A stretch of 64,000 nucleotides of DNA from Neocallimastix lanati (nom. inval.) (GCA_016946835.1 JACVTC010000153.1:86001-150000), one strand, 5' to 3'. Shown: positions 10,621 to 24,690, counted from the stretch's first letter. The notes: generated by a model from the sequence alone, not told the origin. Numbers and translations: made by a program.

Positions 10621-13600
10621 AAATATTAGTTTAAATTCATAAGAAGTACCTGCTTTTTTATTTATTTAATTTTTTTTTTTAATACAGAGTTATTACGAAT
10701 TTAAATAAAATAAGCTTCTAAACTAGTATAAATTTAAAGAAAATTAAATTATTTTTTATATATGATTAAATTATTGAAAAATAATTTATTGTTAATTTTT
10801 ATTAATAAATAATTTTTAATAAAAGTTAATGTAATAAATAAATAAATTATAAATAAGTTTTATTTGAACTAACGAGTTTGTTAAATAATTATTAGTAAAA
10901 ATTTTTATTAAATTCTAATAATCTTATTATTAAATAATATCCTTAGCAGTCACATGTTCAACAATATGTGGCTTGTATCTAATTAAGGGTGCTTTTCAAT
11001 TATTAGAATAATATATAAAATATAATAAAAATGTTCAAAACTCAAGTAATTACTATAAATTGAAAAATAATTTATTTTTATTATTTAATTCGCCATAAAT
11101 TTCAAATTTAAACTTTTTTTTTTTTAATAATAATTTTATATAGAAGTTTTAATTCATTTATTATAATTACACATATATTTATGTTTTTTACATATATTTA
11201 TGTGATGTAACAAAATTTTTAAAATTAAAAGATGTAGTTAATATTATATTTATTATAATTTTTAATTCAACAATTTTAATATTAAATAATTTGTTAACTT
11301 ACATATTTTATTTTATAATTACTAAATTATATTTTCTATATATATAAATATTTTATGTAGAAAATATTTAATATATTTTAATTTTATTTATTACTAATTA
11401 AAGTTTTGAAATATCTTTAAAATTTTATTCTTTATGCTATAAAGAAAATAAATATTTTTTAAAACTAGAAATTAAATATATTTTTAAAATTAAATAATAC
11501 TTAACTATATCATATATTTAAATATTAATTATATACTATATATTAAATATATAAAATTAAATAAATTTTAAAATTATTAAAATTTTCAGATGGATGAGAT
11601 TGATAATAATATATTTTAATATATGTTAAAATATATTTTTTTAAATAAAAATAATAAAAATAATAGATTTAAAAATAAATTTTTTTTGTGTATTTTTAAT
11701 TAATGATAGACAATATTTATTTTTAAATGTCAAAAATTGTAAATAGATTAACAGATTAACCAAATTAATTATAATAAATAATAAATAGTAATAAATATAA
11801 AATAAAATACTATTAATATATTACAATATACTAGATTGAAGTCTTTCATTTTCTATTTCATTTTCTTTAATAATTTTTTTTTAAATTATATTTTTTAATG
11901 ATATTATTAATAATAATGCTGAGAAAAAAATATACACATAAATTTCATATTAATTATATAAATATTATTTTTATTTTATTTTATTTTTTTTTTTTAAAAC
12001 TATTTTAGTGACTTTTAAAATTCATCAAGATATAAAAAATTTTTGAAATAATTTTTATCATCTTGGCAATACAGTAAATTCTGGTTAAATTTAGTTATTT
12101 TTCGTTTAAATTATTTATCCTAATTAATTTAATTAATTATACACTAATAATTTGATATTATTTTAATTGATAAATATTTGCATTTTTTTTTTTTTTTAAT
12201 TATTTTCCTAAAAAAGAAAAAAAAATTAATTTCAGTTCTTCATAATATCACACTGTCATCTTAAATCGTTAAATCGTTATGTCTACTCTTAAACTGCTAA
12301 TGAACATGATGACCATATATTTCTTTTTCTAAATTTTTTCTGATAATTTGTTAAAGTTATCAAGTTAAAAACTTTAAAAACTTTAATCTTTTTTTATTAA
12401 ATGTTTTAAAAAGTTTAAAAATATTCTTAAAAAGTATAAAAAAATACATAAATATTCTATTGGCTTATACAATTAATATGTTCTTTTTTCTCTAAAGTTA
12501 AATCATCCATTCTCCAAAGTATAATAAATAATAATCGATATTATAATTTAATAATTGTAATATAACCAGTAAAATTTTAGTATTTTTTTAAAAAAAATAA
12601 ATATTTCATCCTATCCAATAAATTCGTAGATTTCATTAAAATTTTATTTATTAATAAAATAACATTAATTATATTACTAAAAAGTTATATAATTAAATAG
12701 TTAAGATTCAATTAATATATTAATTAATATTTTTTTTAACCTAATTTTATAAGTATTATAATATATTTCATTGATTATGGTTAATAGGTAATTTATAATA
12801 AATATTAAATATTATTTATATATTACATATTAGAATGAATTAACTAGTTTATAACTATGAAATTAATGAATTATATTACAACTAATATTTAACATTCAAT
12901 TTATGATATAAATGATTGTTTATTAATTAATAATTTATTCATAGAATATAGTTAAAAAAAAAAGAAAAAAACAAAAAAAAACAAAAAGACATATTTTTTA
13001 TAAGTTATATATATTAAACTTTATTTAATAATAAAAATGTATTGAAAAAATATATAAATTATTCAATACACATAAAATGTACAAAAAATATTTGTAATTA
13101 CTATTTATATACATGTAATTAAACTTTTTTAATTTTATTTAATAAGAAAATACTTATTTTTTTTTTATTATTTTTTTTTGTAATATAAAAATTGTACATA
13201 GATAAAACAAATACATTTATAGTTTTTCTTTAGTGTTGAAATATTAATTATTTTATTAATATATAATTAAATGTATTATAAATTATACAAATGCTATTAC
13301 TTTAATAATATGAAAATTATTTAATAGTCTATTTTTAATTTTACTTTTTAAAGTATGTACTAAGAACGTACTTTGTTTGGAAAACATAACTTTGATCATG
13401 ACAGACAGTTCTTTTTTGATATTAAAAAAGAAATATTCTAATTATTATTTAATAAATATTTATTCGTTTGAATGACAATTAGTAACTTATCATTTTACAA
13501 TAATGAAATTTTTTATGATATTGGGATTAATTTATATAGATATTTATTATGAAATTTTATATCAATGTACATTTTAACACTAAGATATAAGATAACAAAT

Positions 13601-14982
13601 TTTATATAATAAATAAATTATAAACAGAAATTTATTATGTTACTAATGCTTTTATATTTTATTTTATTTTATTAACATTAATTTATTTTATTTTATTTTT
13701 TAAAAAAATACTTTATATATAAAAATATAAAAATATTTTTAATATCAAGTTTAATACAACTTTTTCTTTTTTTGTATTATATTAAACCATTTTTTCAATT
13801 AATAATATTTAAAATTTAATGTTAAAAATATATATATATATATATTTTTTTTTTAAAATAAAATTATTTTATTAATTATGTAATAAGAATTCTCTATCTA
13901 AGGTTAAGTATGTTAAATTTTTTAAATACATCATTAATACTATGTAATAATAAACAAAATAAATAATATAATTTTACATGTTTTAAGAAAGTAAAAGTTG
14001 TATAGTCATTTGGTTAAAGTTAAATATTAAATTACAATGTATATATGGTAAATAATTATTCTTTGTTTTATTAACTATTAAAATTTTATTTTTTTTAAGG
14101 AAATACAATTAATTATATTTACATAATTAATAATACAATTTAATTTTAATTTTAAAGGAATAATGGTAAAATTTTTTTCTATATAAATTAATCGATTTAA
14201 AAAAAAAATATATATATATATATATATAATTAATAATTTTTTTACTTCTCTTTTTGGTATTATTAATTTAATATAAATTATTTATTATTTTTTTTTCTAA
14301 GAAAATAATAGCATTAATAAATAATTTATATTAATTTTTTTTATATGTAAATAATGAAAAAATTTAATTATTAATGTAATGTAAAAATAATTTCTTAAAT
14401 TAGGAATTAAATAATATCTTTACAAAATTTATGTTTCTTGTATTTTTTTTCTGATATTTAAAACAATTCAAAACTCTTTAAAAGTTTTTATATTTATTAA
14501 AATAATTTTAATTTTCATTCGGATATATATAATTAAGAAATCATTAATTATTAACATTAGATGGCCAAAAATAGCTTATAGAGCTTAACATTTTTTACAA
14601 GTTACCTATATTTTTTTAAATTTTTTTTTTTATTTTTTTTTTTTATAAAAAAAATATATAAAATTATTAAAATCAATTTCCTTCTAATGTCAAATTTCTT
14701 AGATATTATTTTAATATTATTATTATCTTTATAAGAATTTATATAATTTAAAATGAAGATAGTTTATTAAATTAATAAAATTATATGTAATTAAAAAAAG
14801 ATTTTTTTCTTTTTTTTTTTTTTTTAAAAAAAAAAGCAAATATAAATGCAAATGAAAACAATTTAAAAATAAAATTTTTTTTTATTATTATTAAAGATAT
14901 CGGAGTTAAATATGTCATTTACACATTTTTATTTAAATTAAAAGTTTTCTTTTACAAATATTATTTACGATTAATATATAAA
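10621..14982. other. Long AT-rich spacer
   Basis: About 4.4 kb of AT-rich DNA in which I see no gene on either strand. Slightly more mixed pieces occur near 10945-11000, 12235-12330 and 13350-13420, but none forms an open frame or a recognisable RNA. Confidence 0.6.
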
Positions 14983-15134
14983 TATTTACTTTTATTTGAA
15001 AAGATTAAATTAATATTTATAGATAATCACTCAAACTGATATTACAACATTAATGTTATATCATTATTGTAATACCAGTCTGAGTGATTATATAAATATT
15101 AATTTAATTTAATCTTTTTAAATAAAAGTAAATA
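14983..15134. repeat. 152-bp near-perfect inverted repeat (hairpin/MITE-like)
   Basis: The left arm (from tatttacttttatttgaaaa, 14983 to about 15049) matches the reverse complement of the right arm (about 15067-15134) with few mismatches and small indels. The loop is about 17 bp. Such a structure can be a miniature inverted-repeat element or a fold-back duplication. No target-site duplication is evident. Confidence 0.85.
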
Positions 15135-15640
15135 TAGTAAAATTTATTTTTAATGTCAAAGTTCTAAATCATATTTATTCATACTTATAATATATATATA
15201 AATTAATAAAGAAAATAAAAAAAATAATTTTTTTATACCTTCTTATATATATTCTAATAATACTTTTATTTTTTAAAAATTTTAAATATCTTATAAAAAA
15301 TGTTTTTTTTTTTTTTTTTTTTTTTCAATTTCTTACTGTATTTGATTTTTACTAATTACTATATTAAATGTAGAGTACATCAAACATGATAAAATATAAT
15401 GTAAAAAAGTATATAAATACTTTAAATTTTAAAAATTTGAAATGATCATATTGTAGTACCAAATGTATTACATTGGTAAAATTTATTTTTATGTAATAAT
15501 TTTAATTTTTACAATATAAATTTGACAAAAAATATTAACATATATATTAATTTTTTAATAGTACATAATAATTTTATTGGTTAATCAATTTTTTAAGGAA
15601 TTATTTATTTAAATAATATAGTCATTACAATATCAACTTA

Positions 15641-15677
<37 letters not shown>

Positions 15678-15782
15678 CATGAGAAATAGAAATATTTGAT
15701 TATTTTTACTAATCAGATTTTATTATATGATCAAATATATAAACAATAGATATTTCATTCATCCTATTTTTAATATATATAA

Positions 15783-15816
<34 letters not shown>

Positions 15817-16228
15817 TTTTTTTTCTCTAGAACTATTATTCAACATTGTATTAAATAATAATATAAAGTTTTAGGGTAAATCTTTTTTTTTATTGTATGT
15901 GTCATATGTGTAATATGTACTATATATATGTACAATTTTTTTTTAAAAATTATTATTTTATGTTATACTTTAATATAATTATAATATTATTTTAATAATA
16001 AAATAAAAATATTTATTATATATAGAGTATTAATTCTATTTTATATAAATAATAATTAATAAACGTATAATATATATATCAAAATAAATTTGCTAATACT
16101 CTATAATTGATTAGAAATAACTTAAAAGTATTATTCTGATATTTTGAAATATTATTATTATTATTATTTTATTATTATTTAAAGTTTTTTTTTTTAAGGA
16201 CAGAGGAACCTGATATATGTTTATACTT
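15135..16228. other. AT-rich spacer
   Basis: Contains T runs at about 15302-15325, 15648-15672 and 15787-15810. No gene is visible. Confidence 0.5.
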
Positions 16229-16512
16229 CATGATGATCCTTAATAATATATTTAAATCACAAAATCGTTTATAAAATAAAAGGATAAACAATAAGTATTA
16301 TTTTAAAGTTCTTGTTTTTAAAGAACTTTAAAATAATACTTATTGTAATAAATCTATATATAAATTATTACATGATGATCCTTAATAATATATTTAAATC
16401 ACAAAATCGTTTATAAAATAAAAGGATAAACAATAAGTATTATTTTAAAGTTCTTGTTTTTAAAGAACTTTAAAATAATACTTATTGTAATAAATCTATA
16501 TATAAATTATTA
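16229..16512. repeat. 142-bp tandem duplication containing a hairpin
   Basis: The segment from catgatgatccttaataata at 16229 is repeated from 16371 with essentially no differences. Each copy contains a perfect inverted repeat with 26-bp arms (acaataagtattattttaaa... and its complement) around a 7-base loop, at 16288-16346 and 16430-16488. Confidence 0.95.
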
Positions 16513-19500
16513 CTTCATGTTAACTAAATTATTAATTGAATATTTAATAATAACTAATATAAACTCTTTATATAATTTAATATAAAGGAGAAATAAATAT
16601 TGTTATCCTTTATTATTATCATTAAGTATTAAACGTTAACATTATATGAATAATATTTTGGCAAATTATTATTTTATATAAAATACTCATTACTATTATT
16701 ATCTTATTTATTATTTATTTATTAATTAAATTTTAAATTTTTATCTTAATAATTCTTTAAAATCATTGATAGTAGTTTTATATATATTGTGATTATTGTT
16801 TTTTATAGTAAGATATAATTATAATATTATTAAAAATATTATTAAAATATTATTATTTATATAAAATAATTTCATTAATATCTATAATAGTGTGGATTTG
16901 TAAATTATATTTATTAATTCATTTATTAATTCTATTTTATATTAAATAAATATTTTAAATGAGTTTTGTGATTATATATATTAAATTTTATTATATATTA
17001 TATAATAAATCAATATATTTCAAAACTTTAAATTCTATTAAATTGTATTTTTCAATTTTTTAAGTTTAAAAATAATTTTTTAATATATTTCAGCCAATAA
17101 ATAAGCAAAATTTTAATTATTAGTAAATTAAAAATTGTTATTTTTTAATACTTTTTTATAAGATTCATTAATATAATTATTAAAACTTTATTATAAAAAA
17201 TTTATAATATTTTACCAAAATAAATTTTTTTGCAAATTCAGTTATTTCAAATATATATTATATTTAAATTGTAAATATATTATAATATATTGTAATATAT
17301 ATGATATTATAGTAATTTCATTTATATTTAATAAAAATTTAATCTATTTGAAGTAAACAATTTTTTGTAGAGAAAATTTTTAAAATTGTGCAAATTAAAA
17401 AAATATATAATTCTATCTAGATATTTTATATCAAAAATAATAAAAATTATTCTTCAAAAGTTACCTTGATCTATTAATAAAATAAACCGCAATTTTTTTT
17501 TTTTTTCAAAGTACTAATAATTAATAAAAAATAGTTATTACATTAATAATAATAAAATATAATTTATATTATTTAAATATTATTGATTTATTTTTTAAAA
17601 TTAATATTACTTTATTTTGTTTTTTGGTTAATGAAATTTTATCATTTAATATTTTTTAAAAATAATTATTTATAATAGATTTATAATTAGTTCTAAATAA
17701 TAATAGTTTATTTATTATCATTAAATACATATAAATGAAACTATTAAACTCTAGATTATTTTAGTATTTCTCATTTTATAGAATATATGATATATTTACT
17801 AGACTTTTAATAAGATAGTGAAGGTTCGTGGCATATTATATAAATATTAAATTTGTATAATTGTGATTATAATGATTAATTATATAAAAAATATATATAT
17901 TAAAATATTATTAAAAAAAGTTTTTTTTGTGAATTTTTTATTGATTCTATTGTTAAATCAATTAAGGGTACTTAAGGGTACATAATTTTTTTTTTATTTT
18001 TGTAAAAAGTATTGTAAAAATTCATAATAGGAGATATTATTAATTTATACTTATTGCTTTTACTAATAATACAATATTTGAAAAACAAAATTAATCATAC
18101 ATATAACATTTTTATTTTTTATTTTTTATTTTTAATTTCTTTAAATATAACATGTTTTAATTAATATATTGAGATACGAAATTATTTTTTTTTTATTTTT
18201 TTTTATATTAAATCTAAGATTAAAAAAAAAAAAGAAAATCTATACAAAAAATGAATTTTTATGGATTACAATTGAAAAAATTTAAATTTAGCTTTTATTT
18301 TATTTTTATTATTTTATTATTTTCATTATTTATTATTTATTATTTTTATTATTTATTGATTTTATTTTTTTATTATATCATGAGTTTAGAGAAGAAAAAA
18401 TTTTTATTCCCATTATTATTTGCTATGTCACATCACGTCACGTTACACCAAAATATAACTTCTTACTAAAATTTATACTTATTATTATTAATTATTATAT
18501 ATATATTATATATTTATTTTCATCTTTATTTTTTTCCCCATTTATTCATAATGTGATATAAGTATATCTTGTTAATGATAATTATTGCTTTGTTCATGAT
18601 CATAAACATTTTTAAAACGTTATACTATATATATTTTAAAATTATAAATTTTCAAATGTATAATAAAATTTTGAATATATACCATGTCTTCATTTCGTAA
18701 ATGGATTATTCAAATGAAAAAATTTTTAAAATATTATGTGATAATTAAAATATGGAGGGTGAAAAAATAGTTATATAAAACAAAAAAATTATTTTTTTTA
18801 AAAAACTCTTTCATGGCTTTTTTTTTTTAAAAAAAAACCTTTTTTATCTTGTTGTTTTTTTTTTTTTTATATGCTTATTATTAATCCTTTTTCTTTTCTA
18901 ATTCATTTATTAATTAAGAGAAACGGTATTATTTAAAATAAAATAATTAATATGAATTATACATTGATTAAATCTTATGCCGCTTAAAGTCCTTTATTAA
19001 TATATTTTCTTTTTAAAAACAGAAGTTCAATTTTTCAATAATAATTCAATTTTATTTTTATTTAAAGCTATTATTAATATTTGATATATTTAATAAATGC
19101 ATTTGATAAAAAATATATTAAAAAAAAAAAACAATTCTGAATATGACATGTAATGCCGTTTTGAAATAGTTAAATAAAATGATGTTATATAATTATTTTA
19201 TTATCTAGTTTAGTTTTTCTCCATATTTAATAATTTTTAATTATAATTTTTAATAGAAAATAATTAAATGAAAATAATTATTAAATTTATATTTAAATTA
19301 TCAAAAATTTTTAATTCAGATGTTTTTTTTTTTTTTTGGCTTAATGAATTTCTTAATATATTTATGAATTATTTATGATAAATAAATACGGATTAAATTT
19401 GAATATATTAATAATAAATTAAAATTATATATTTTGTATTAATCTATATAATAGAATTTTAAATAGTCTTATATATCAATTTTTTTTATTATATTTTAAA

Positions 19501-20790
19501 AAAACATTTTTTTATTTATATTAATTTTGACATTTGTATGTAACAAAAATTCAAATAATACAATATTGTAGATATTTTTAGAAATAAATATTTACTTTAT
19601 TTCTATTTATTCATTATAACTAATATATTAGAAAAATATATTTATATTATATTTAAAAGTAATATAAATAAAATTCTACTTATATTTTATTTCAAGCCAA
19701 ATTATAATATATAAGATACATTAAATATAAACGATCGATATATTAATAATGTATATATAATATATATATAATATATATTCATTTCTAACTATTATAATTA
19801 AAAATAGCGGATAATATATTAAAATGTAATTAAATGTATACATATTAAAAAGATAAATTTCTATTAATCGTATATATAAAGTATAATTAAATATAATTAT
19901 TTTATTTTTTTAATTCTATATTATATATCTAATATATTTAAATTATATTTATTTAAATAAAAATCAAAATTATCTTATATATTTTTATTATAGATAAATA
20001 TATATAAATAAAATAAATATACAATCAATAGAAATTTAATAATATATATAATTTAAAATAAGTTCTAAAATGATTATAAACTTAATTTTTAATAGAAATA
20101 TATTTATTTTTTATATTAATCATATATATGACCACTATTTATGATATATAATTAAATATTTATGAACTAGACTAAATTAAATACAAGAACCTTATTATAT
20201 AATATTAATCAAATAAATAATATAATAAAATATATATTAATCATTTAATTATTTATATTTGCAAATTTTAAAAAATTTAATATATTATATATAAAAAAAG
20301 GGACTTTTTAAAAAAGTATAATTTTAAAAATGATTATAAATAGACATGGTTTTACCTCTAAATCGAATTATTTATTTTATTTTTTTTAAATAAAAACTTT
20401 TACAATACTTAAAATAAAAAAAAGTTATTAAGGTTTTTCAAAAAAAAAAAATTAATAATAATAATAAATTATTAGATTTTGAAATTTCCATAATAATTAA
20501 AGTAAAGATAAAATATTTTACTTCAGTTTTGGAAAAAATAATTACAATTTAAAAGTATTAAAATTAAGTAAAATAAAAAGTACATAAAATTAAATAATAT
20601 AAATGAAATGTTTAATTAAATTTAAATAAAAATATAATAAAGCAATAAAATATTAATTTATAATCAAAATATTATTAATTGAATAGAATTTAATAAATTC
20701 TATAAATAATAAAAAAATTATTTCAATCAAATTAAAAAAATTAAAAAAAAAATAAATTTAAATATTTAAAAATATAAATAAAGAATAACC
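16513..20790. other. Long AT-rich spacer upstream of the cyclin gene
   Basis: About 4.3 kb without a supportable gene. The 72-codon frame at 18251-18469 is a Phe/Ile/Tyr/Leu string of the kind AT-rich DNA gives by chance. The cyclin promoter must lie near the right end but has no distinctive motif. Confidence 0.55.
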
Positions 20791-21510
20791 ATGCCAAGTA
20801 GAACTGCTAATAGAAACAGTATGTATGAAATTCAGAAATCAAATTTTATTTGTAAGTGTCTTGAATTTAAATAATATAAATTAAAGAGATAAAGACAAAA
20901 TAATTAATAGTATAGTTTATTGTATTATTGTTATTATATTTAATATATAGCACCAGAAATGTCTTATAGAAATAAACGTCGTAGTATGGGTTCAGAATAT
21001 AGTTATAAAAGTGAAAATGAATATTACAAGCCATTAAGTTCAGGGATCATTGGATTTACTGCTGAATTAGTTGCAGCCGTAATTCCATGTTCCAGTTACA
21101 ATGCAAAGCATCCAAAAACTCGTTATCTTCCTGAACTTTTACCATTTATAGGAAAAGTTTGTAAGAAATGTAGAGTTGAATTACGTACTATGCTTTATGC
21201 TTTGATATATGCTAAACGTTTTGGAGAGGCTTTAGAACGTCAAGGTAGTAGTGCAAGAGGTGAATATGGTACTTGTCACAGAATTTTTTTAGCTTCATTA
21301 TTATTAGCAAAGAAAGCTCAAGGGGAGGATTCAGTTTATTTTGATAATAATCAATTAGCTGATTGTACCGATGGTATATGGAGTGTAAAGGATATTGAAT
21401 TAATGGAAAAAGCATTAGCTTCAACTATTGGATTCGACTTTATAGTTGATGAAGAAGCTATTAGATGTTTTGTTGAAGAACATCGTTCTGAGTTATGTTG
21501 GTTCCGTTAA
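20791..21510 (+). CDS. Cyclin-box protein (PCL-like), two exons
   Basis: Exon 1 (20791-20851) begins ATGCCAAGT and ends before GTAAGT. Exon 2 (20951-21510) follows a 99-bp intron ending in ATATAG. The split Ser codon T|CA keeps the frame, giving 206 aa. Residues about 56-190 match an N-terminal cyclin fold: the helix FTAELVAAVIP, then LPELLPFIGKVCKKCRVE, the alanine-rich helix TMLYALIYAKRF, CHRIFLASLLLAKKAQ, and the late helix MEKALASTIGFDFIV. The arrangement HRIFLASLLLAKK...EKALASTIGFDF fits the Pho80/Pcl-type cyclins that partner small CDKs, rather than mitotic B-type cyclins, which are longer. The N-terminal 50 residues are basic and Ser/Tyr-rich with no recognisable domain. No neighbour suggests a pathway. 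The specific CDK partner is unknown. The first-exon assignment rests on good splice signals and the frame. Confidence 0.82.
20852..20950 (+). other. Intron of the cyclin-box gene
   Basis: A 99-bp intron with donor GTAAGT and acceptor ATATAG. It is AT-rich like the spacer and interrupts codon 21 after its first base. Confidence 0.8.
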
Positions 21511-22430
21511 ATTTTTAACGTTTAGCAATAATAATTTCATAAATAAGTTTATATTTAATATGAAAAATGGATATGAAATTTTTATTATCAAAATATTAAA
21601 TACAAAAAAAAAAAAAAAGAAAACAAAACAAAACAAATTTTTTTTAAAAGATAAATCAAATATTATATTTTAACATTAAAACCTATAATTCATAAATAAC
21701 TCATACCAAACGCAAAATAGGCGATAAACTTTATTTGTAAAGGAAATTTAAAATCGCTTATAAAATACGTATTTATCATAGTGGATAAAAAATATTATTA
21801 ATATAGCGCAATATTTATCATTTTTTTTAAATATAAAAAGTTTTAATTTTATAAAAGCTATTTATAATGCTTTGATATATTTATATATATATTAAAGTAA
21901 ATAATATTCAAACACTATTATTTTAATATTATAATAATAGTTAATTGTTAAAAGAATTTTTTTTTTTATATTAAATAATATAGAATATTTATTATTAGTA
22001 TTTATATTTTTAAATTAATTAATTTATAAAACATTGAAATATTTATTTAACAAATTATAGAAAGAAAAAAAAAAAAGTATTTATTATTTAATAATTTTTT
22101 ATTATACATAAACCTTTTATTAAAATTTTGTATAAAGTAAAGAAGTTATGTATAAGTAAAATAAGAAATATACCCATGTTAAAATGAATAAAGATATTTA
22201 ATTCTTTATTATTATTAACGATTAAAGTAAAAATAAATAAATAAAAACATAATAATAATAATTATTATTGAGTGCCTTTTTTTTTTTTATTATACTATTA
22301 ATTATTAAATTATTAAGTTAATGAATTAATAAAACAATGTATTTAAAATAAAAATAATTGCAAATGGAAATTAATAAAAAATTTTTTTTAAAAAAAAGAT
22401 TATTTTTAATATTTAAATACAATATATAGA
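21511..22430. other. AT-rich spacer
   Basis: 3' flank of the cyclin gene and AT-rich DNA up to the first LINE fragment. No gene is seen. Confidence 0.5.
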
Positions 22431-23105
22431 ATGGGTAGAGTTTCAGAAAATTGTCCCAAGTCTTGCCCCTGTTGTGGCGAAGGTAACCAATCTTTTGGAC
22501 ATTGGATTTTTAAATGCGATGCTCTTGCATCTTTTCGATGGAATTCTTTAAATTTCATCGATAATCTCTATGTTTTATTCCTAAGGAAGATTAGAGTTTA
22601 ATCCTCTTTCTTCCTATGACTTTATTTCTAATTTTGAAGATTATATCAATCATTATATATACTTGTTCCTTCTTGGTGGGACTTTAGTTTTAAATGAGCT
22701 ACATTTCGATAGTGGGGAACAGAGACATTTAAATGAACTACTTTTCAAAGGTTCATCTGAGTCACCTGTTCCAAAAATTGTGGGCTTGGCGGAATTCTTA
22801 ACAAGAGCAATACCTATCATAAGTAGTTCGTTTGAACTATTATTTGATAGGTATTGTAAAATACCAAAACTTATCCAAGAGCGTCGACGTCGTACTGATT
22901 AGGCATAATGATAATACAGGATCATCATCTATTTCCACGAAGGGTGAATCTCGCCCTAGTAGTTCAATAAATGATGAATCCGGGGAGAGTTTAGTGGACA
23001 CCACACTATCTGTTTTAAAGATGTTACTTCTAGGTTTTATTTCTTTTTTATTTGCTAGGAAGGGAAAAATTCCCGCATAGTACAACTTGCCGAAATACAT
23101 AGTAT
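22431..23105 (+). mobile_element. LINE C-terminal fragment
   Basis: The plus strand encodes a zinc-knuckle segment CPKSCPCCGEGNQSFGHWIF followed by KCDAL at about 22452-22530. Further C-terminal pieces follow in shifted frames: a FLLGGT motif (22663-22690), FLTRAIPIISSSFELLFDRY (about 22793-22855) and RRRRTD with a stop (22885-22902). A Ser-rich tail, ESLVDTTLSVLKMLLLGF, comes next near 22985-23040. The same peptide order recurs at 31.9-32.3 kb (minus) and 50.96-51.4 kb (minus). The upstream RT and endonuclease are absent, so this is a 5'-truncated, frameshifted remnant. Confidence 0.8.
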
Positions 23106-23337
23106 TTTTGAGCTTTTTTATTTATTATTTTTTATTTTTTTAACTTTTATTTTTTTTTTTTTTTTTTTAATTTATAATGTACTTTTCACCTCATGTATTT
23201 TTTATAATAAAATTAATAAACTTATGGAAGTATATTCTCTTCCCTGTCTAAAATAAAAAAAAAAAAAAATTCTCTCAAAAGGAAACATTTTGCTTTCTCA
23301 GAAAAAGTTAATTCATCAAATAATTTCAATTTATTCA

Positions 23338-23560
23338 CTACTTCAATCTCAAATACAAGTTCAAATAGAAATTTAAATTCAAGTTCAAATATAGATTCAA
23401 TCTCAAATACAAGTTCAAATAGAAATTTAAATTCAAGTTCAAATATAGATTCAATCTCAAATACAAGTTCAAGTCGAAATTTAAATTCAAGTTAAATATA
23501 GATTCAAGTTCAAGTTCAAGTACAAGTTCATGCTCAGATTCAAATACCAGTTCAATCAAT
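23338..23560 (+). repeat. 57-bp tandem repeat in the LINE 5' coding region
   Basis: Units containing tcaatctcaaatacaagttc recur with a period of about 57 bp and alternate with aattcaagttcaaatatag. In LINE sense they encode Ser/Asn/Thr-rich peptide (SNTSSNRNLNSSSN). The low-complexity leader precedes the endonuclease. Confidence 0.8.
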
Positions 23561-23609
23561 TATAATAATTCCAATCATATTAATAACACTCAAATTAATA
23601 ATAATGTAG

Positions 23610-24690
23610 TTAAAAAATTTCCTCTATGTGTCAGTTGGAATACTAATAGATGGAACTTTGATAAAAAAAAAAGTGTTGAATTCTTTATTTTAATGTATAA
23701 ACCGCTTTTCTTATGCTTTCAAGAAACAGGAAATGGTTCAGGTTCTAATAGTAAATATCCATGTCGAGTATCATTAAAAAACTATAAACATTTCTTCAAA
23801 AAAGCTTATAATGAAATTCCCAATAAAAGAGGACTTTACATAGGGTTTCATAATTCTTGTCAAGCCTCTCTTGATAACAACACTTATGAGTATATTATTT
23901 CATTGTATACTTATAATTTTTGGAATTTCATTAAATGTTCTATTGGTAATGTGAACGTACCTCTTAGTAGTCATAGCCTTCATACTAGAATTGAAATTTT
24001 TTCTTGGTTTAAATAGTCACTCTTTTCATCCTTCAATGTTGGTTGGTGATTTTAATTTTCCTACTGAAAAATTAGGTAATTTGCTCTCCAAATATAATAA
24101 TTGGAAAATTCTTTTCTAATGGGGCTCCTCAATTTCATGGAGTTAGAGGTAATAGAGAATCTGAAATGGATCATGTGATAGTCAGTGTGATATGTGGGAC
24201 TTTTATGTGCAATAATTTATAAGCAGTGGGTCTTAAATAATGGTTAGTTTAGTAAATTTTATTAATAAAATTATAATATTCGTACAATTAAAATAATAAT
24301 TCTAATTCCTAAAAATTTACAAGAGAGTTCTCTATTTCTAATATAAATAATCTAATCTATTTATAAGAAATAGGTTATATATTAATTATATATTCTAATA
24401 TATAGAACTATATTAATTTTATATGAATTAGAGTATTATAATTATTATAATTATAATAATATATATTGAAATAAAATAAAATAAAATAATTATTATCAAA
24501 AAGATATAAATTTAATATTTAATAATTAATATTAAATATACAAATATGTTACTACACATATTTGTTTTATATCAAGTGATCATATGTTAGATTTACTTCC
24601 ATATGGTACTTTTATTGACTTTCCCCCTATTTCCGATCATAAGCCTTTATTAATAAAAGGTAAATGTTATTCATTAGATAATTCAGATAA
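23610..24690 (+). pseudogene. LINE APE-type endonuclease, disrupted
   Basis: The frame reads CVSWNTNRWNFDKKKSVEFF near 23625 (the N-terminal SWN motif) and then CFQETGNG at about 23705 (the catalytic Glu). A frame change follows, then MLVGDFNFPTEKL at about 24038-24075 (Asp and Asn of the GDFN motif). The last part is LPYGTFIDFPPISDHKPLLI at about 24593-24655 (the SDH catalytic His). This is the standard exonuclease-endonuclease-phosphatase motif order, expected to nick target DNA for target-primed reverse transcription. It is inactive as read, because it is frameshifted and split by a 388-bp AT-rich insertion. Confidence 0.82.
24183..24570. other. 388-bp AT-rich insertion inside the endonuclease region
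   Basis: Coding similarity stops after a DHVIVS-like peptide (24170-24185) and resumes at SSDHMLDLLPYG (from 24571). The sequence between is AT-rich, stop-filled and unlike its flanks. It begins cagtgtgatatgtgggac and ends near acacatatttgttttat. The ends share only a weak inverted atatgtg/cacatat match. It may be a small transposon, but this is unproven. Confidence 0.5.

Noticed and set aside
18251-18469. 72-codon plus-strand frame starting MNFYGLQLKKF
   Set aside because: Mostly Phe/Ile/Tyr/Leu from AT-rich DNA, with no conserved feature or splice partner. A small membrane protein cannot be excluded, but there is no positive support.
23338-23559. 73-codon minus-strand Leu/Asn/Tyr frame
   Set aside because: Shadow of the 57-bp Ser/Asn-rich coding repeat in the LINE leader.
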